Assembly: GCF_011758745.1 (NCBI RefSeq)
Contig: NZ_JAANOV010000001.1
Coordinates: 620,001-684,000 of the forward strand
Length of the DNA: 64,000 nucleotides
Direction: 5' to 3'
Source of the DNA: Amycolatopsis granulosa
GTDB taxonomy: Bacteria > Actinomycetota > Actinomycetes > Mycobacteriales > Pseudonocardiaceae
Shown piece by piece: positions 8,625-17,737 of this stretch. A program made the position numbers and the translations under genes. Numbering within the stretch: the first letter of the stretch is position 1; each line of letters starts with the position of its first letter. Under the pieces are notes generated by a model that did no database searches, was not told the origin of the DNA, and was given only the letters and a program-made list of their open reading frames with translations.

Positions 8625-9461
8625 TCAGGGAGCTTCGGTTCGGCGCGGCAGACAGCGATTGCCTCGGCCTGCGCGTCGCGCGGTGGCCAATTGAGTCATG
8701 TATCGCTTGGTTATCCGTCCACCGTAGCCGGTGTCGATCAGGTTCGCGATGCAGTTAAGCAGGCCGCGTTGACTGGTTGGTGGCATGGCTCGGTGTCCCG
8801 AGTAGGTCAAGAGCAGATCTATGTACTCCTGCGTGCTGTACGTGTGCTCCCACTCGTAGCGGCGGAACTGGACGGGACCGAAGCGTCGCGAGTCATCGAT
8901 CTCAGTCGAATCGGTCGGCACGTTGGTGGATGCCTGAAGGCGCAAGCCTGGCGGTGTGGTGGGGTCGAAGCGTTCGTAACATTCCTGGACCTCGGCGAAG
9001 AACGGCTCTGTGCCCCCGGCGATGTGGTGCGTAGATATCACCGCCAAGGTGCCGCCGGAGCGCAGGGCGTCAGCGGCTTTGCTCGTCCGGATCTGGGGAT
9101 CGATCCAGTGGAAGGCCGTCGCGGACAGCACGAGGTCGAATCCGGCGGCGGGCAACGGCCAGTCCTCGAAGGTCGACACCACAACCTGCGTTCCGGAAAA
9201 CGCGGCGAGATGCTGCCGTGCGATGGCGGCCATGTCAGGGCTCAACTCCACGGCGACGATCGCGCATCCGCGCTGGGCCAAGGGGAGCGTCGCCTGGCCG
9301 GTGCCGCAGCCGATCTCCAACACCCGGGACTGAGGGGCGATGCCGGCCAGGATGGCGAGGTCGTCGAACATCTCGGCGGGATAGCCCGGTCGGCAACGGT
9401 CGTAGCGTTCGGCGTCTTCGCCGAACGTCGTTCGCAGCTTTTCCCGATCAGTCTCAGTCAC
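8625..9461 (-). CDS. Class I SAM-dependent methyltransferase inserted in the tad operon
   Basis: 278 residues from a GTG at 9461. Motif I VLEIGCGTGQATLPLA near residue 46, an acidic end of strand 2 (VAVELS), and FDLVLSATAFHWID identify a Methyltransf_11/25-type enzyme resembling small-molecule methylases that begin TFGEDAERYDRCRPGYP. The core ends around TKRYMTQLATARR; the last roughly 17 residues look like read-through into unrelated DNA, so the 3' end may be cut off. It runs against the tad operon, with a decayed recombinase directly upstream, which suggests both arrived together. Substrate unknown. Confidence 0.85.
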   Translation of the reverse strand: MTETDREKLRTTFGEDAERYDRCRPGYPAEMFDDLAILAGIAPQSRVLEIGCGTGQATLPLAQRGCAIVAVELSPDMAAIARQHLAAFSGTQVVVSTFEDWPLPAAGFDLVLSATAFHWIDPQIRTSKAADALRSGGTLAVISTHHIAGGTEPFFAEVQECYERFDPTTPPGLRLQASTNVPTDSTEIDDSRRFGPVQFRRYEWEHTYSTQEYIDLLLTYSGHRAMPPTSQRGLLNCIANLIDTGYGGRITKRYMTQLATARRAGRGNRCLPRRTEAP

Positions 9462-9470
9462 GAGCCCAGA

Positions 9471-10303
9471 CTACTGGGGTGTGGTGATGGGCTCGGGCGG
9501 ATCGAGCACGGCGGTATAGCGGCTGGCGGCTTTGACGCTGACTCCGAACAGGTCGCAGAGGCACCGGACGTCGCCATCAGTGGCGCTGACTTCGTCGAGG
9601 ATGCGGTCAGTGCGGATGTCGCGAGCGGCGGTGCCCAGCACGAGTCCGGGCCAGCGGGTGCCGACGGGTTTGGTGCCCAGCGCTGTGCGGTAGTGGATGA
9701 ACAGGTGCGGGTTGGCCGTGTGCGGCCAACGGTGGTTGCGATAGTCCAGGTAAGCGGTCAGCCGGACGCGGACGGCCTCGGCGAGCAGGATGGTACGGCT
9801 GTCGAGGTGCAGACGGCCGTCTCGGATGTCGGTGAGGTGCAGGGCGCGCAGCTGCCCGGCGACCAGGCCGTGGAAGGCCGGCAGTGCGGTCATCGCCGCG
9901 CGGGTGGGGTTCGGGGAGGTCAGTCCTTCCTTGATCAGGGCCAGGTCGGCGGGCAGCGCTTGGCAACTCTCGGGTGCGCCGAGGCGCAGCCTGACGGAGG
10001 GGTCGACGGAGAGGACCTTGCGTGCCTTGAGGACTTTGAAAAATCGATTGCAGTCCGGCGCCGAGGGTGTAGCGGCCGTTGCCGCTTGCGGGCAGGACCG
10101 CGAGCACGTCGTCTCGGCCAATCTGGCGCAGCGAGTGGACTCCGTGATCGGCCCAGTCCTGAAGGACAGGCAGCGCCCGCGCAGTTTGATCTGCACGGTC
10201 GTGCGAACTCGGGGACGGCTGCTCGGCACGGCGGTGTTGCCGTCACGCAGCACCGTCCACCACACGCGCAACTTGTCGACCATGCGTCAACACATTCTTG
10301 CAA
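9471..10303 (-). pseudogene. Decayed tyrosine recombinase / integrase-like gene
   Basis: The C-terminal two-thirds is readable: FFKVLKARKVLSVDP, then LVAGQLRALHLTDIRDGRLHL, a LDYRNHRWPHTANPHLFI region and DGDVRCLCDLFGVSVKAA near the end, a pattern I know from actinobacterial site-specific integrase relatives. The N-terminal part needs two compensating frameshifts: LPVLQDWADHGVHSLRQIG...LAVLPASGNGRY is in another frame (about 10040-10170) from the flanking stretches. Two indels make it a pseudogene. Its tail abuts the methyltransferase, marking a mobile segment that broke the tad operon. Confidence 0.7.
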
Positions 10304-10396
10304 TCGCGCGAAGCCACGGCTACCTGCACAAAGGCGTGACCAGGGCTTCTTCAGCCTGGACGAACTCGTAAGTGTTCTGACAGACGAGACGAGTGG

Positions 10397-10891
10397 ATGA
10401 CCTCGATGACCAAAACCTCACCTCGTCGCGGGCTACGCGGCCAGGAGGAGCGGATCGCCTGGTGGTGGGCCGACGACGGATCGGTGGCCTCCGAAATCAC
10501 GCTCGTCGCCCCGTTGCTGATCATGCTCCTGGTGTTCGTGGGCGTCGTGATCCACCGCGGGGTGGACGCTCGGATCCGCATCGACGATGCCGCACACCAA
10601 GCCGCCCGCGCCGCGAGCATCGAGCGCACCGCTGCTGCCGCGATCCGTGCCGCCCAGTCCACGGCCGCCGCAGCCCTGGCCGACGCGGGTGTGGCCTGCC
10701 GGTCGTTCTCCGCGACCACCTCGACCGGAGGCCTGCGCCCGGGCGGCACCGTGGCGGTCACCGTCGTCTGCGATGTCGACTTCGGCGACGCCCTCATCCT
10801 CGGCGTACCCGGTGGCAAGCGGCTGACGGCCACGGCTGCCGAGCCGGTGGACCAGTGGCGGTCGACGGCGAACACCGGGACATCGTCGTGA
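10397..10891 (+). CDS. TadE-like pilus protein, second copy
   Basis: 164 residues. The segment DDGSVASEITLVAPLLIMLLVFVGVVIHRG gives the TadE-type processing site and single helix with its glutamate; the remainder is a secreted domain with two cysteines (VACRSFSA and VTVVCDVDFGD) that could pair. It resumes the tad operon after the inserted block 8625-10303. The start used is the ATG at 10397; a second ATG follows at residue 4. Its stop overlaps a GTG at 10888. Confidence 0.85.
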   Translation: MTSMTKTSPRRGLRGQEERIAWWWADDGSVASEITLVAPLLIMLLVFVGVVIHRGVDARIRIDDAAHQAARAASIERTAAAAIRAAQSTAAAALADAGVACRSFSATTSTGGLRPGGTVAVTVVCDVDFGDALILGVPGGKRLTATAAEPVDQWRSTANTGTSS

Positions 10892-10943
10892 GGCACCGAA
10901 GCACGAGCACGCGATCGTCTGGTGGCGTGCCGACGAGGGTCGC

Positions 10944-11333
10944 GTGTCCGCCTTCGTCGTCGTGCTCATCTCGGCAATCCTGGCCCTGGCCGGGCTGTCC
11001 CTCGACGGTGGGCTCGCCTTGGCCGCCAAGGTCCGGGCGAACGGGCAAGCCGAATCCGCCGCTCGCGCCGGCGCACAAGCCATCGACCTCACCGCGTACC
11101 GCAACAACGGAACCCTCCGCTTGGTGCCCGCGCAAGCCATCGCCAGGGCCCAAGCCCATCTGGCCGCTGAGGGCGCCGCGGGCACGGTCACGATCTCCGG
11201 CGACACCGTCACGGTCACCGTCACAGGCTCCCAGCCCACCCAGCTACTCGGGCTGATCGGAATCAGCTCCCTGTCCGTACACGGCCAGGGAAGTGCGCAC
11301 CCTCAACGCGGAATCACCACCGTCGAGCCATGA
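10944..11333 (+). CDS. TadG/pilus-assembly TadE-G-like protein, probable N-terminal frameshift
   Basis: 129 residues from GTG 10944 (VSAFVVVLISAILALAGLSLDGGLALAAKVRANGQAE in outline): a single N-terminal membrane helix then a small secreted domain, typical of the short TadG-like proteins that end actinobacterial tad operons. Normally a charged stretch with D-x-G precedes the helix. Here IVWWRADEGR lies in frame just upstream of the GTG without any start codon, while a GTG overlapping the previous stop (10888) is one frame off. A one-base slip near 10900 would restore the expected protein; real mutation or sequencing error cannot be told apart. Confidence 0.7.
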   Translation: MSAFVVVLISAILALAGLSLDGGLALAAKVRANGQAESAARAGAQAIDLTAYRNNGTLRLVPAQAIARAQAHLAAEGAAGTVTISGDTVTVTVTGSQPTQLLGLIGISSLSVHGQGSAHPQRGITTVEP

Positions 11334-11350
11334 CGAAAGGAGAAGAGATC

Positions 11351-11746
11351 ATGCCCACCGACGAAGAGGTCCAACACCGCATCGAAGACGTTGACGCCCC
11401 GCGTACTTCGAGGCGCAAAGCCGCCGCCCAGCAGGTGAATCAGCTGGCCCAGCGCCGTGCCGCGATCGTCGCCCAGCTGGAGGACATCGAGGGGCAACTC
11501 GGCGAGATTGTCGCCGACGCCGAGGACGTCATCAGCATCGAGGAACTCGCGCGGTTCACCGACCTGAAGGCCTCGGACCTCACGGAGTGGGTCACCGGTC
11601 GCAAGACCTCCCGAGCCAAGCGGAAGAAGCCAGCCGGGAGCAAGCTCGGTACTCGTTCCCGCAGCTCGTCCCAGACGAACGGACAATCGGGTGATCCTGC
11701 GCCCGCGCCGCCCGCACGTGATCTCAAGGTCGCTCAGCTCACGTGA
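11351..11746 (+). CDS. Small coiled-coil hypothetical protein in the tad operon
   Basis: 131 residues from ATG 11351, chosen over the ATG at 11330 because AAAGGAG sits eight bases before it. The middle (AAAQQVNQLAQRRAAIVAQLEDIEGQLGEIVADAEDV) is a strongly predicted coiled coil followed by a helix-turn-helix-like stretch SIEELARFTDLKASDLTEWV and a basic, low-complexity tail. No family recognised. It sits seven bases before the LysM-BTAD gene and so shares its transcript; the HTH-like part suggests DNA binding but this is a guess. Confidence 0.65.
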   Translation: MPTDEEVQHRIEDVDAPRTSRRKAAAQQVNQLAQRRAAIVAQLEDIEGQLGEIVADAEDVISIEELARFTDLKASDLTEWVTGRKTSRAKRKKPAGSKLGTRSRSSSQTNGQSGDPAPAPPARDLKVAQLT

Positions 11747-11753
11747 GCGTCCG

Positions 11754-14420
11754 ATGACTGGAAGTTCGATGCGTAGGGCCGGCCATGGTGTCGTCGTCGC
11801 AGCCAGGCTGCTTCGCGGGTTGCTCGCCACGGTGATCCTTGTTTCGCTGCTCGGCGGCGTTCCCTGGGCGCTCATCCGGTTCATCGGGTGGCCCCTGCCC
11901 GACCACCTGCCGACCTTGGCGGAGATCGAGGGCGTGCTGCTCGGCCCGATGACCGCAAACTTCCTGCTCAGCTCCCTCGCCTGCCTCAGCTGGGTGGTCT
12001 GGGCACTGTTCGCGGTTGACGTGGCCCGCTGCGCCATCGAGGTTGCGCGCGACATGCGCGTCCCTGGCGTGATAGCTGCCGGCCCCCTCCGCCACGTCAC
12101 GGCGGCTCTCATCGGCGCGATCCTGATCGCGATCGTGGGTCACCGCGTTGACCACAGCCTTACCGCCGGGACGAGCTTGAGCGCCGAAGTCGTCACTACG
12201 TCCGATGTGAGGCTCGTGGCCCACGAGCACAACAGCGCCGAGGGGATCGCCGCGGCGAGGTCCGTGGTCGCCCTGGCGCCGGACCCGGAAACCGGCGTGC
12301 ACGACTCGCTGTGGCGCATCGCCCAGCGCACTCTCGGAGACGGCAATCGGTGGCCGGAAATCTTCGACCTCAACAAAGGCAAACCGCAGCCCAACGGAGG
12401 CCTGTTCAACCGGCCAAACTTGATCTTCCCGGGCGAGGAGTTCAGGTTGCCGGCCGACGCAGCCACATCCCCGAAGACCGGACCTCCGTCCACGGCGGCT
12501 CCCGCCGAACAGCCGGCACCCGCGACACTGGAACCGCCGGCCGAGGACACGCCACCGCCGAACCCCGGCGCTTCCGGGGAGGCCGGGTTTCGCTGGGGTG
12601 AGGAGCTGTTCGTCGGACTCGGACTCGCCTCCACGGTCAGCGCGGCCTTGCTCATCGCGCGACGCCGGCACCGTCGTCGCTACCGTCCTGGCAGCGGCGA
12701 CCGCACAGACCTGCCCGTCGCGCCAGTGGTGTACCAGCTACGACTGGCCCACTTGCGAGCCGCCGACGACGAGCCCGACACCACCGACCGCGAGCCACCA
12801 ATGGCCTCCGAACCGCCGCTCGCGCAGGACAGCACCCTGCCCGTCGGTGTCCGCGACGGCCGGGAGGTTGCGTTGGACCTCGCCTCGGTCCATGGAATCG
12901 GCCTCATCGGCGAGGGTGCGCCAGCCGCGGCACGAGCACTACTGGTCGCCGCCGCCACGGCCACGCACTCCGGGGCACGGGTAATATGTCCAGCCGAAGA
13001 CGCGGGCGCGCTGCTTGGACACAGGACGGACCAGACGAAGCTGCCGGCAGGTGTGCAGCTGGTCGCCAATGTCGAGGCGGCCCTGGACGCACTCGAAGCC
13101 GAGACACTGGCACGCGCACGACTTACGCCAAACGCGCAAGCCGAGCCGTGGCCTCCCGTCCTGCTGGTGGCACGCGCACCGGAACGGCATCGGCAGCGGC
13201 TGCAGGCCGTCCTGGACAACGGGTCGAGCTTCGGTATTACCGGGCTGCTGCTGGGCCAGTGGCCCGCCGGCGTCACCGCCTACGTCCGAGCCGACGGCAC
13301 CGTCTCCGCAACCAACCCCGGCGCGGGCGAACGCCTGCGCGATATGCGGATGTTCGGCCTCGGTGACGACCACCTCGCCGATCTGCTCTCCCTGCTACGC
13401 CAGACCGAATCGCCGGACGAGAGCGACCGGCAGAACACCCCTGACGAGCCGAAACCCGGCCTCGAACTCCTGGCCGGAAAGAGCGCCCGCGACCAGTCTC
13501 ACCCCGGCCTGGAAATTCTCAGCGGCACTGCCGACCTCGCTGATCCGCCCGTCCCGATTCCACCTCAGCAGCGGACGAGCGCAACCGGGAACCAACAGGA
13601 CGCGCTCGCACCGCTGCGGGTCACGGTCCTGGGCCCGGTGCGCGTGTGGTGGCGGCCCCGGCCTGCTCAAGCAGCTGAGAGTGTCGAGAACGAGGTCACG
13701 TCGGCATTCCAACCCCGGGTACGCGAACTGCTGGTGTTCTTGAGCCTGCACCCGGACGGCGTCAGCCGCGAGGCACTCATCGCAGCCCTGTGGCCGGCGA
13801 GCCCTCCCGAGAAAACGACCAACGCGCTGAACACCAGCCTCAGCCGCCTCCGTCGCGCAGTCAGTGCCGCAACCGACGGTGCGCTCTCCGACGTGGTGGT
13901 GACCGGCGAGGGTCGCTACCACCTCCATCCGGGCTTGGTCGAGGTCGATTACCACCGCTTCGCCGCTGCCGTAGCAGCGCGGCGCGCCGCTACGAACCAG
14001 CAGGACCGGATCGACGCCAACCGCAGCGCGGTCGAGAGCTACGCCGGTCCCCTGGCCGACGGCATGAGTACGGAATGGCTTGAAACCGCCCGGGAATCCA
14101 TTCGCCGAGATGCCATCGACGCCGTCGCCGCGCTTGCGCGAGCCCTGGTCGACCAGGACCCGCAGCAGACCCTTGATCTCCTTGAGATCGCCCGCGCTTT
14201 CGATCCGCACAACGAGCTGATCTACCGCGACATCATGCGGCTGCAGGGACGCCTCGGGCAGCTCGACGCCATCCCGCGGACCCTCACGCTGCTCACCACA
14301 CGCCTCGCCGAGGTCGACGACCAACCGAGCCCGCAAACCATCGGCCTGTGCGAGCGGCTGCAACGCCGCCACGACCTACAGACAGATGCTGCCGGCCACG
14401 GTTACAGCAAAGCCGGGTGA
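11754..14420 (+). CDS. Membrane-anchored LysM protein with C-terminal winged-helix/BTAD regulator domain
   Basis: 888 residues. N-terminus: about three membrane segments (GLLATVILVSLLGG; FLLSSLACLSWVVWALFAV; HVTAALIGAILIAIVG). Then a LysM-like domain (DSLWRIAQRTLGDGNRWPEIFDLN ... LIFPGEEFRLP, about residues 180-235), a Pro-rich linker, another membrane helix near 285, and a cytoplasmic part ending in a SARP-type winged helix (LRVTVLGPVRVWW ... ALWPASPPEKTTNALNTSLSRLRRAV, from about 620) plus the bacterial transcriptional activation domain to the end. This composite is known beside actinobacterial tad loci; it may sense the wall and signal to transcription. Starts a few bases after 11351-11746. 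Confidence 0.85.
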   Translation: MTGSSMRRAGHGVVVAARLLRGLLATVILVSLLGGVPWALIRFIGWPLPDHLPTLAEIEGVLLGPMTANFLLSSLACLSWVVWALFAVDVARCAIEVARDMRVPGVIAAGPLRHVTAALIGAILIAIVGHRVDHSLTAGTSLSAEVVTTSDVRLVAHEHNSAEGIAAARSVVALAPDPETGVHDSLWRIAQRTLGDGNRWPEIFDLNKGKPQPNGGLFNRPNLIFPGEEFRLPADAATSPKTGPPSTAAPAEQPAPATLEPPAEDTPPPNPGASGEAGFRWGEELFVGLGLASTVSAALLIARRRHRRRYRPGSGDRTDLPVAPVVYQLRLAHLRAADDEPDTTDREPPMASEPPLAQDSTLPVGVRDGREVALDLASVHGIGLIGEGAPAAARALLVAAATATHSGARVICPAEDAGALLGHRTDQTKLPAGVQLVANVEAALDALEAETLARARLTPNAQAEPWPPVLLVARAPERHRQRLQAVLDNGSSFGITGLLLGQWPAGVTAYVRADGTVSATNPGAGERLRDMRMFGLGDDHLADLLSLLRQTESPDESDRQNTPDEPKPGLELLAGKSARDQSHPGLEILSGTADLADPPVPIPPQQRTSATGNQQDALAPLRVTVLGPVRVWWRPRPAQAAESVENEVTSAFQPRVRELLVFLSLHPDGVSREALIAALWPASPPEKTTNALNTSLSRLRRAVSAATDGALSDVVVTGEGRYHLHPGLVEVDYHRFAAAVAARRAATNQQDRIDANRSAVESYAGPLADGMSTEWLETARESIRRDAIDAVAALARALVDQDPQQTLDLLEIARAFDPHNELIYRDIMRLQGRLGQLDAIPRTLTLLTTRLAEVDDQPSPQTIGLCERLQRRHDLQTDAAGHGYSKAG

Positions 14421-14452
14421 CCGCCCTCGGTGCACGACGCGGTCGTCGTGGT

Positions 14453-15157
14453 TCAGGCCGGCCGCGGCGGAAAATCGTCATCACCCTCGTCCCCGGACGA
14501 CCCGCCGTGCTGGCCATGCTTGCGGCTGTATTCCTGAGCCTGCGCAAGCAAGTCAGGGTGTGCGCGAGTCCAGGCGATGAGCGGCTCCGCAGCCCGAAGC
14601 GCGTCGGCGACCGCCGGATTCAACGCGTATTCGACTTCCGGCGGAAAAGACTTCGTACTGCGCTCCCGGAAGACCAACCCCTGCATACGCATCTTTTTCA
14701 GCGTGCGCGCCAGAATGCTATCGTGCAGGACGGGTTGTTTATCCGTCCAGTTCTCGTCGATGAAATAAGAGTTGACCGTGGAAAGAACTTCTATCCGCCG
14801 CAACGGGCCAGCCCGAAGTGCCACCACGATCGCTGGCACCCACTTGTCCCCGAACAGGCTTCTCAAGTCGTACAGGCCCCTCAGAAGCCTGTCGTGCTGA
14901 AACCGGTCGACCACACCCCAGGTCCACAACTCGCGCAGCCGCATCCGACCGGACCGGAAGCTGGGAAAAGCAAGTGCGGTGAGCTGGTGCGAGGTGAGAA
15001 CCCGGTGCTCCCACAGCATGCGGATGATCCATTTGTCGCGCGGAGTCAGCCGCCACGCGAGCATGGCTTGGTGTTCGGCGGTGTTGGCCGCGCGCGGGCT
15101 CGGGCGGCTTGCCTTGTGGCCGCGCAGGGAACGCTGCCTGGTGGGATTGGTGATCAC
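14453..15157 (-). CDS. Replication-relaxation-type HTH fused to an HxlR-like winged helix
   Basis: 234 residues from a GTG at 15157 with GGAGG ten bases upstream; the frame continues open upstream but has no coding character. Residues about 30-85 (LTPRDKWIIRMLWEHRVLTSHQLTALAF..RLRELWTWGVVDRF) match the N-terminal winged helix of replication-relaxation proteins. Directly after it comes an HxlR-like domain (LFGDKWVPAIVVALRAGPLRRIEVL ... LARTLKKMRMQGLVFRE ... PPEVEYALNPAVADALRAAEPLIAW). The usual C-terminal nuclease-like half of replication-relaxation proteins is missing. Likely a DNA-binding regulator or relaxosome accessory; it lies 50 bases downstream of the VirD4-like gene. Confidence 0.75.
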   Translation of the reverse strand: MITNPTRQRSLRGHKASRPSPRAANTAEHQAMLAWRLTPRDKWIIRMLWEHRVLTSHQLTALAFPSFRSGRMRLRELWTWGVVDRFQHDRLLRGLYDLRSLFGDKWVPAIVVALRAGPLRRIEVLSTVNSYFIDENWTDKQPVLHDSILARTLKKMRMQGLVFRERSTKSFPPEVEYALNPAVADALRAAEPLIAWTRAHPDLLAQAQEYSRKHGQHGGSSGDEGDDDFPPRPA

Positions 15158-15207
15158 GGCGGAGAAACCTCCTACTTTGAGAAAGGACGACGGGCGAATT
15201 GGGGTTC

Positions 15208-17718
15208 TCATTCGCTTCGGCGGGGGTCCGCGCTCCGAGGACCCGACACCCGGTCGTGGCGAGGCGCGGTCGGTGCTGAATCGATTGCTCGCGCGCTCGC
15301 CTTGCGGCGCGCCGCCGCACGGATCTCTCGTGCGCGCCCCGGAATAGCCGGCGGGAGTGGTCGCGTGCGGAGGGTGAACGGCTGGGCCTCTCCGCCGTTT
15401 AGGACGAGCCGGGCGGCGGCTTGGTAGGCGCCGAGGTGGGCCAGGTCGTGGTCGGACAGTCGTGGCGCGGTGTGGCGGGACAGCTCGCGCGCGTCTTCCG
15501 GGGAGGCGTTGAAGAAGATCTTGCTGCGTGCGTTGGTCGAGATGCCTTCGCGGAGTTCGCGGGGAAGCTGACCCAGGTGCTGGTGCGCCAGCGTCATCGA
15601 GGTTCGGAAACCGCGGGCCTCGGCCAGCATGTCCTCGATCGGGTATGGCAGGTTGAGGAAGTTGTGACACTCGTCGATGACGAGGCTCGCGTCCCTGCGA
15701 CGGCGCTGTGGGATGCGGGCGCGGCCGGTGATGGCTTGCCAGGTGCGCGCGACGACCAGCGACCCGACCAGCCGGGTCGTCTCCTCCCCCAATGAGCCCT
15801 TCGGGATGCGCACCAGGCAGATGCCACCGTCAAGCACCTCCCTGAGGTCTACTGTAGAGCGTCCTCCCGCGATCGCGGCCCGGACGAAGGGGCGCAGGAG
15901 GAAGGCCCGGAGCTTGTTCATCAACGGGCTGATGACCTGCGAGCGGGCCGAGTCGGTCAGCTCCTCGTACCAGGACCAGAAGCCGCGCAGGACGGGGTCG
16001 GTGATGCCGGCGGTGACACGGCTGCGAAAAGCTTCGTCGGCCAGCAGCTTGGGCAGGTCCGCGAGGGTGGCGACGCCTTCCTGGGTGCGGAGGGTGAGGC
16101 AGGCCGCGCGCATCACGTCGTCCGTGCGCGGGCCCCAGAACGCCGAGTAGACCCGGCGGAACACGGACACGAGGTTGTCCACCATCAGGTCCGTTTCGCC
16201 GCCGTCCAGCGGGTTCAGGCAAGGTGGGCGCGCCTTGCTGTCGGCGTCGAAGAGCACGACCCGGTCGGCCGCAGAGCGAGGCAACCGAGACAGGACGTCG
16301 GTGACGAGATCGCCCTTGGGATCGATCAGGACGGTTCCGCGGCCGGCCTCGGCGTCGGCCAGGACCATGGTGGCCAGCAAGGTCGACTTGCCGGTTCCGG
16401 TCGCGCCCAGAACGTGGAGGTGGTGCCGGGCGTCGGGCACCCGTAGCGCGACGGGCCGCTCGTGGCCGGCATCGGTGACGCCGATGGGTTTCGCGTCGGG
16501 ACCTTGGACAGCGATGCCGGGCGGGGGTGCGATGGCGCGGGCTCCGGCGCGCTGCAGCCCGGGGATGGCCTCGTCGGTTGGGAGGTGGGCGATTGCGGCC
16601 AGCTCGGGCACCGAGAGCAGGTCGCCCCGTGTCAGGAGCCTGGAGTCGATCACCTGGCCGGGGTGGCGGAGGCTGCGCCGGGTGTAGTAGTTGTGCTCGG
16701 TGTAGGAGGCGAAGGAGGCTGCGAGGGCGTGGGCCCGGCCGCGGGCGACCTGTCGAGCCGAGCGGACCTCCTCGGCGGCGGCGTCGGCGGGGAGAAGTGT
16801 GGCGACGGCGTAGCGGACGACGGTCTCGAACTGGCTGCCGCGCTGCTTGGCGACGATCGCCCGGTTCTGCGCACCGTACTCCAGCGAGGTCTGCGGATCG
16901 CTGTGCAGAGTTTTCGTCCGGGTCGCGGCTGATCGCCGGGTCCGTGGGGCGCCTGGCGTGATCGTGTCCAGCATGCGGCCGACCAGGCGCGCCGAGCCGC
17001 CGGTGTGGACCTGCCGGGCGACGCGGCGGGCACGCTGAACCCGGCGCCCGGCGACCGGCCGGGCCAGGATCTGCACGCAGGCGTGCTCGTTGCCACCGAG
17101 CCCGACCGGCGCGCCGATCAACGCGCGGACCGGGTCGGCCTCGAAGTCCGTGCGGATCGGCAGCGCCTCCGGCCGGGCGAGCCGCAGCTCGCCGCCGACC
17201 ACGAGCCTCCGCTCGCCCTCGCGTGGAGCGGGTAGCGGCGGCTCAGCAGGCCGTACCCGCGTGTGGGCGCCGGGCCAGGCGGCCTCGATGGCGCGCTCGA
17301 CGAGGCCGGGTGGGATGACGCCGGGCACCCACAGCCGGATCGCGACGCCGGCCTCGGAGAACACGTACTCGCAGGCGACGTGCGGCTGTCCGGTGAGCGC
17401 TCGTCGCCAGCCAGGCCGCAGCAGCCCCACGAGGTTGGACCACAACGCGGCACCGCCGGCGGGATCGACACTGGGTGGCGCGAGGACGGTGACCTGACGC
17501 GCGTTGTCGACGAGGCGCTCATGGCACCGTCGCACCCACCACCGCCGCCCGGCCAGCACTACCGTGGTCAGGACGGCAAGCACCGGCAGGGCGACTGGGC
17601 CATCATCCGCAGCGAGGTCGCGAAGCCGGTTCAGCAGTGCGATCAGCGCGCCGCCAGGGTCGCGCAGGTAGTTCTCAAGCCAATCTGTAGCGGCGAGATG
17701 CGTAGCCGGTATCCACAT
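15208..17718 (-). CDS. VirD4/TraG-like type IV secretion coupling ATPase
   Basis: 836 residues. An N-terminal membrane helix (LPVLAVLTTVVLAG) is followed by a long domain typical of actinobacterial coupling proteins, then HVLGATGTGKSTLLATMVLADAEAGRGTVLIDPKGD (Walker A near 440, with the strand carrying DPKGD), VNLVSVFRRVYSAFWGPR-type TraM-recognition features and Walker B SLVIDECHNFLNLPY near 683, then LAHQHLGQLPRELREGI, the TraG sensor region. It should dock DNA-protein substrates at a conjugation channel. Encoded 19 bases after the VirB4-like gene on the same strand, so part of one operon read right to left from about 24.25 kb. Confidence 0.9.
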   Translation of the reverse strand: MWIPATHLAATDWLENYLRDPGGALIALLNRLRDLAADDGPVALPVLAVLTTVVLAGRRWWVRRCHERLVDNARQVTVLAPPSVDPAGGAALWSNLVGLLRPGWRRALTGQPHVACEYVFSEAGVAIRLWVPGVIPPGLVERAIEAAWPGAHTRVRPAEPPLPAPREGERRLVVGGELRLARPEALPIRTDFEADPVRALIGAPVGLGGNEHACVQILARPVAGRRVQRARRVARQVHTGGSARLVGRMLDTITPGAPRTRRSAATRTKTLHSDPQTSLEYGAQNRAIVAKQRGSQFETVVRYAVATLLPADAAAEEVRSARQVARGRAHALAASFASYTEHNYYTRRSLRHPGQVIDSRLLTRGDLLSVPELAAIAHLPTDEAIPGLQRAGARAIAPPPGIAVQGPDAKPIGVTDAGHERPVALRVPDARHHLHVLGATGTGKSTLLATMVLADAEAGRGTVLIDPKGDLVTDVLSRLPRSAADRVVLFDADSKARPPCLNPLDGGETDLMVDNLVSVFRRVYSAFWGPRTDDVMRAACLTLRTQEGVATLADLPKLLADEAFRSRVTAGITDPVLRGFWSWYEELTDSARSQVISPLMNKLRAFLLRPFVRAAIAGGRSTVDLREVLDGGICLVRIPKGSLGEETTRLVGSLVVARTWQAITGRARIPQRRRRDASLVIDECHNFLNLPYPIEDMLAEARGFRTSMTLAHQHLGQLPRELREGISTNARSKIFFNASPEDARELSRHTAPRLSDHDLAHLGAYQAAARLVLNGGEAQPFTLRTRPLPPAIPGRAREIRAAARRKASARAIDSAPTAPRHDRVSGPRSADPRRSE

Positions 17719-17737
17719 GGGACTGGTCCTCGGAGAG

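Noticed and set aside
8616-10400. 594-residue plus-strand frame
   Set aside because: Antisense to the methyltransferase and recombinase remnant, whose protein signatures are clear; only its first codons might be real remains of a tad gene.
15157-15670. N-terminal extension of the relaxation-HxlR protein
   Set aside because: It lies over the 3' part of the VirD4 gene in another frame and is low-complexity Pro/Arg; the GTG with GGAGG at 15157 is a better start.
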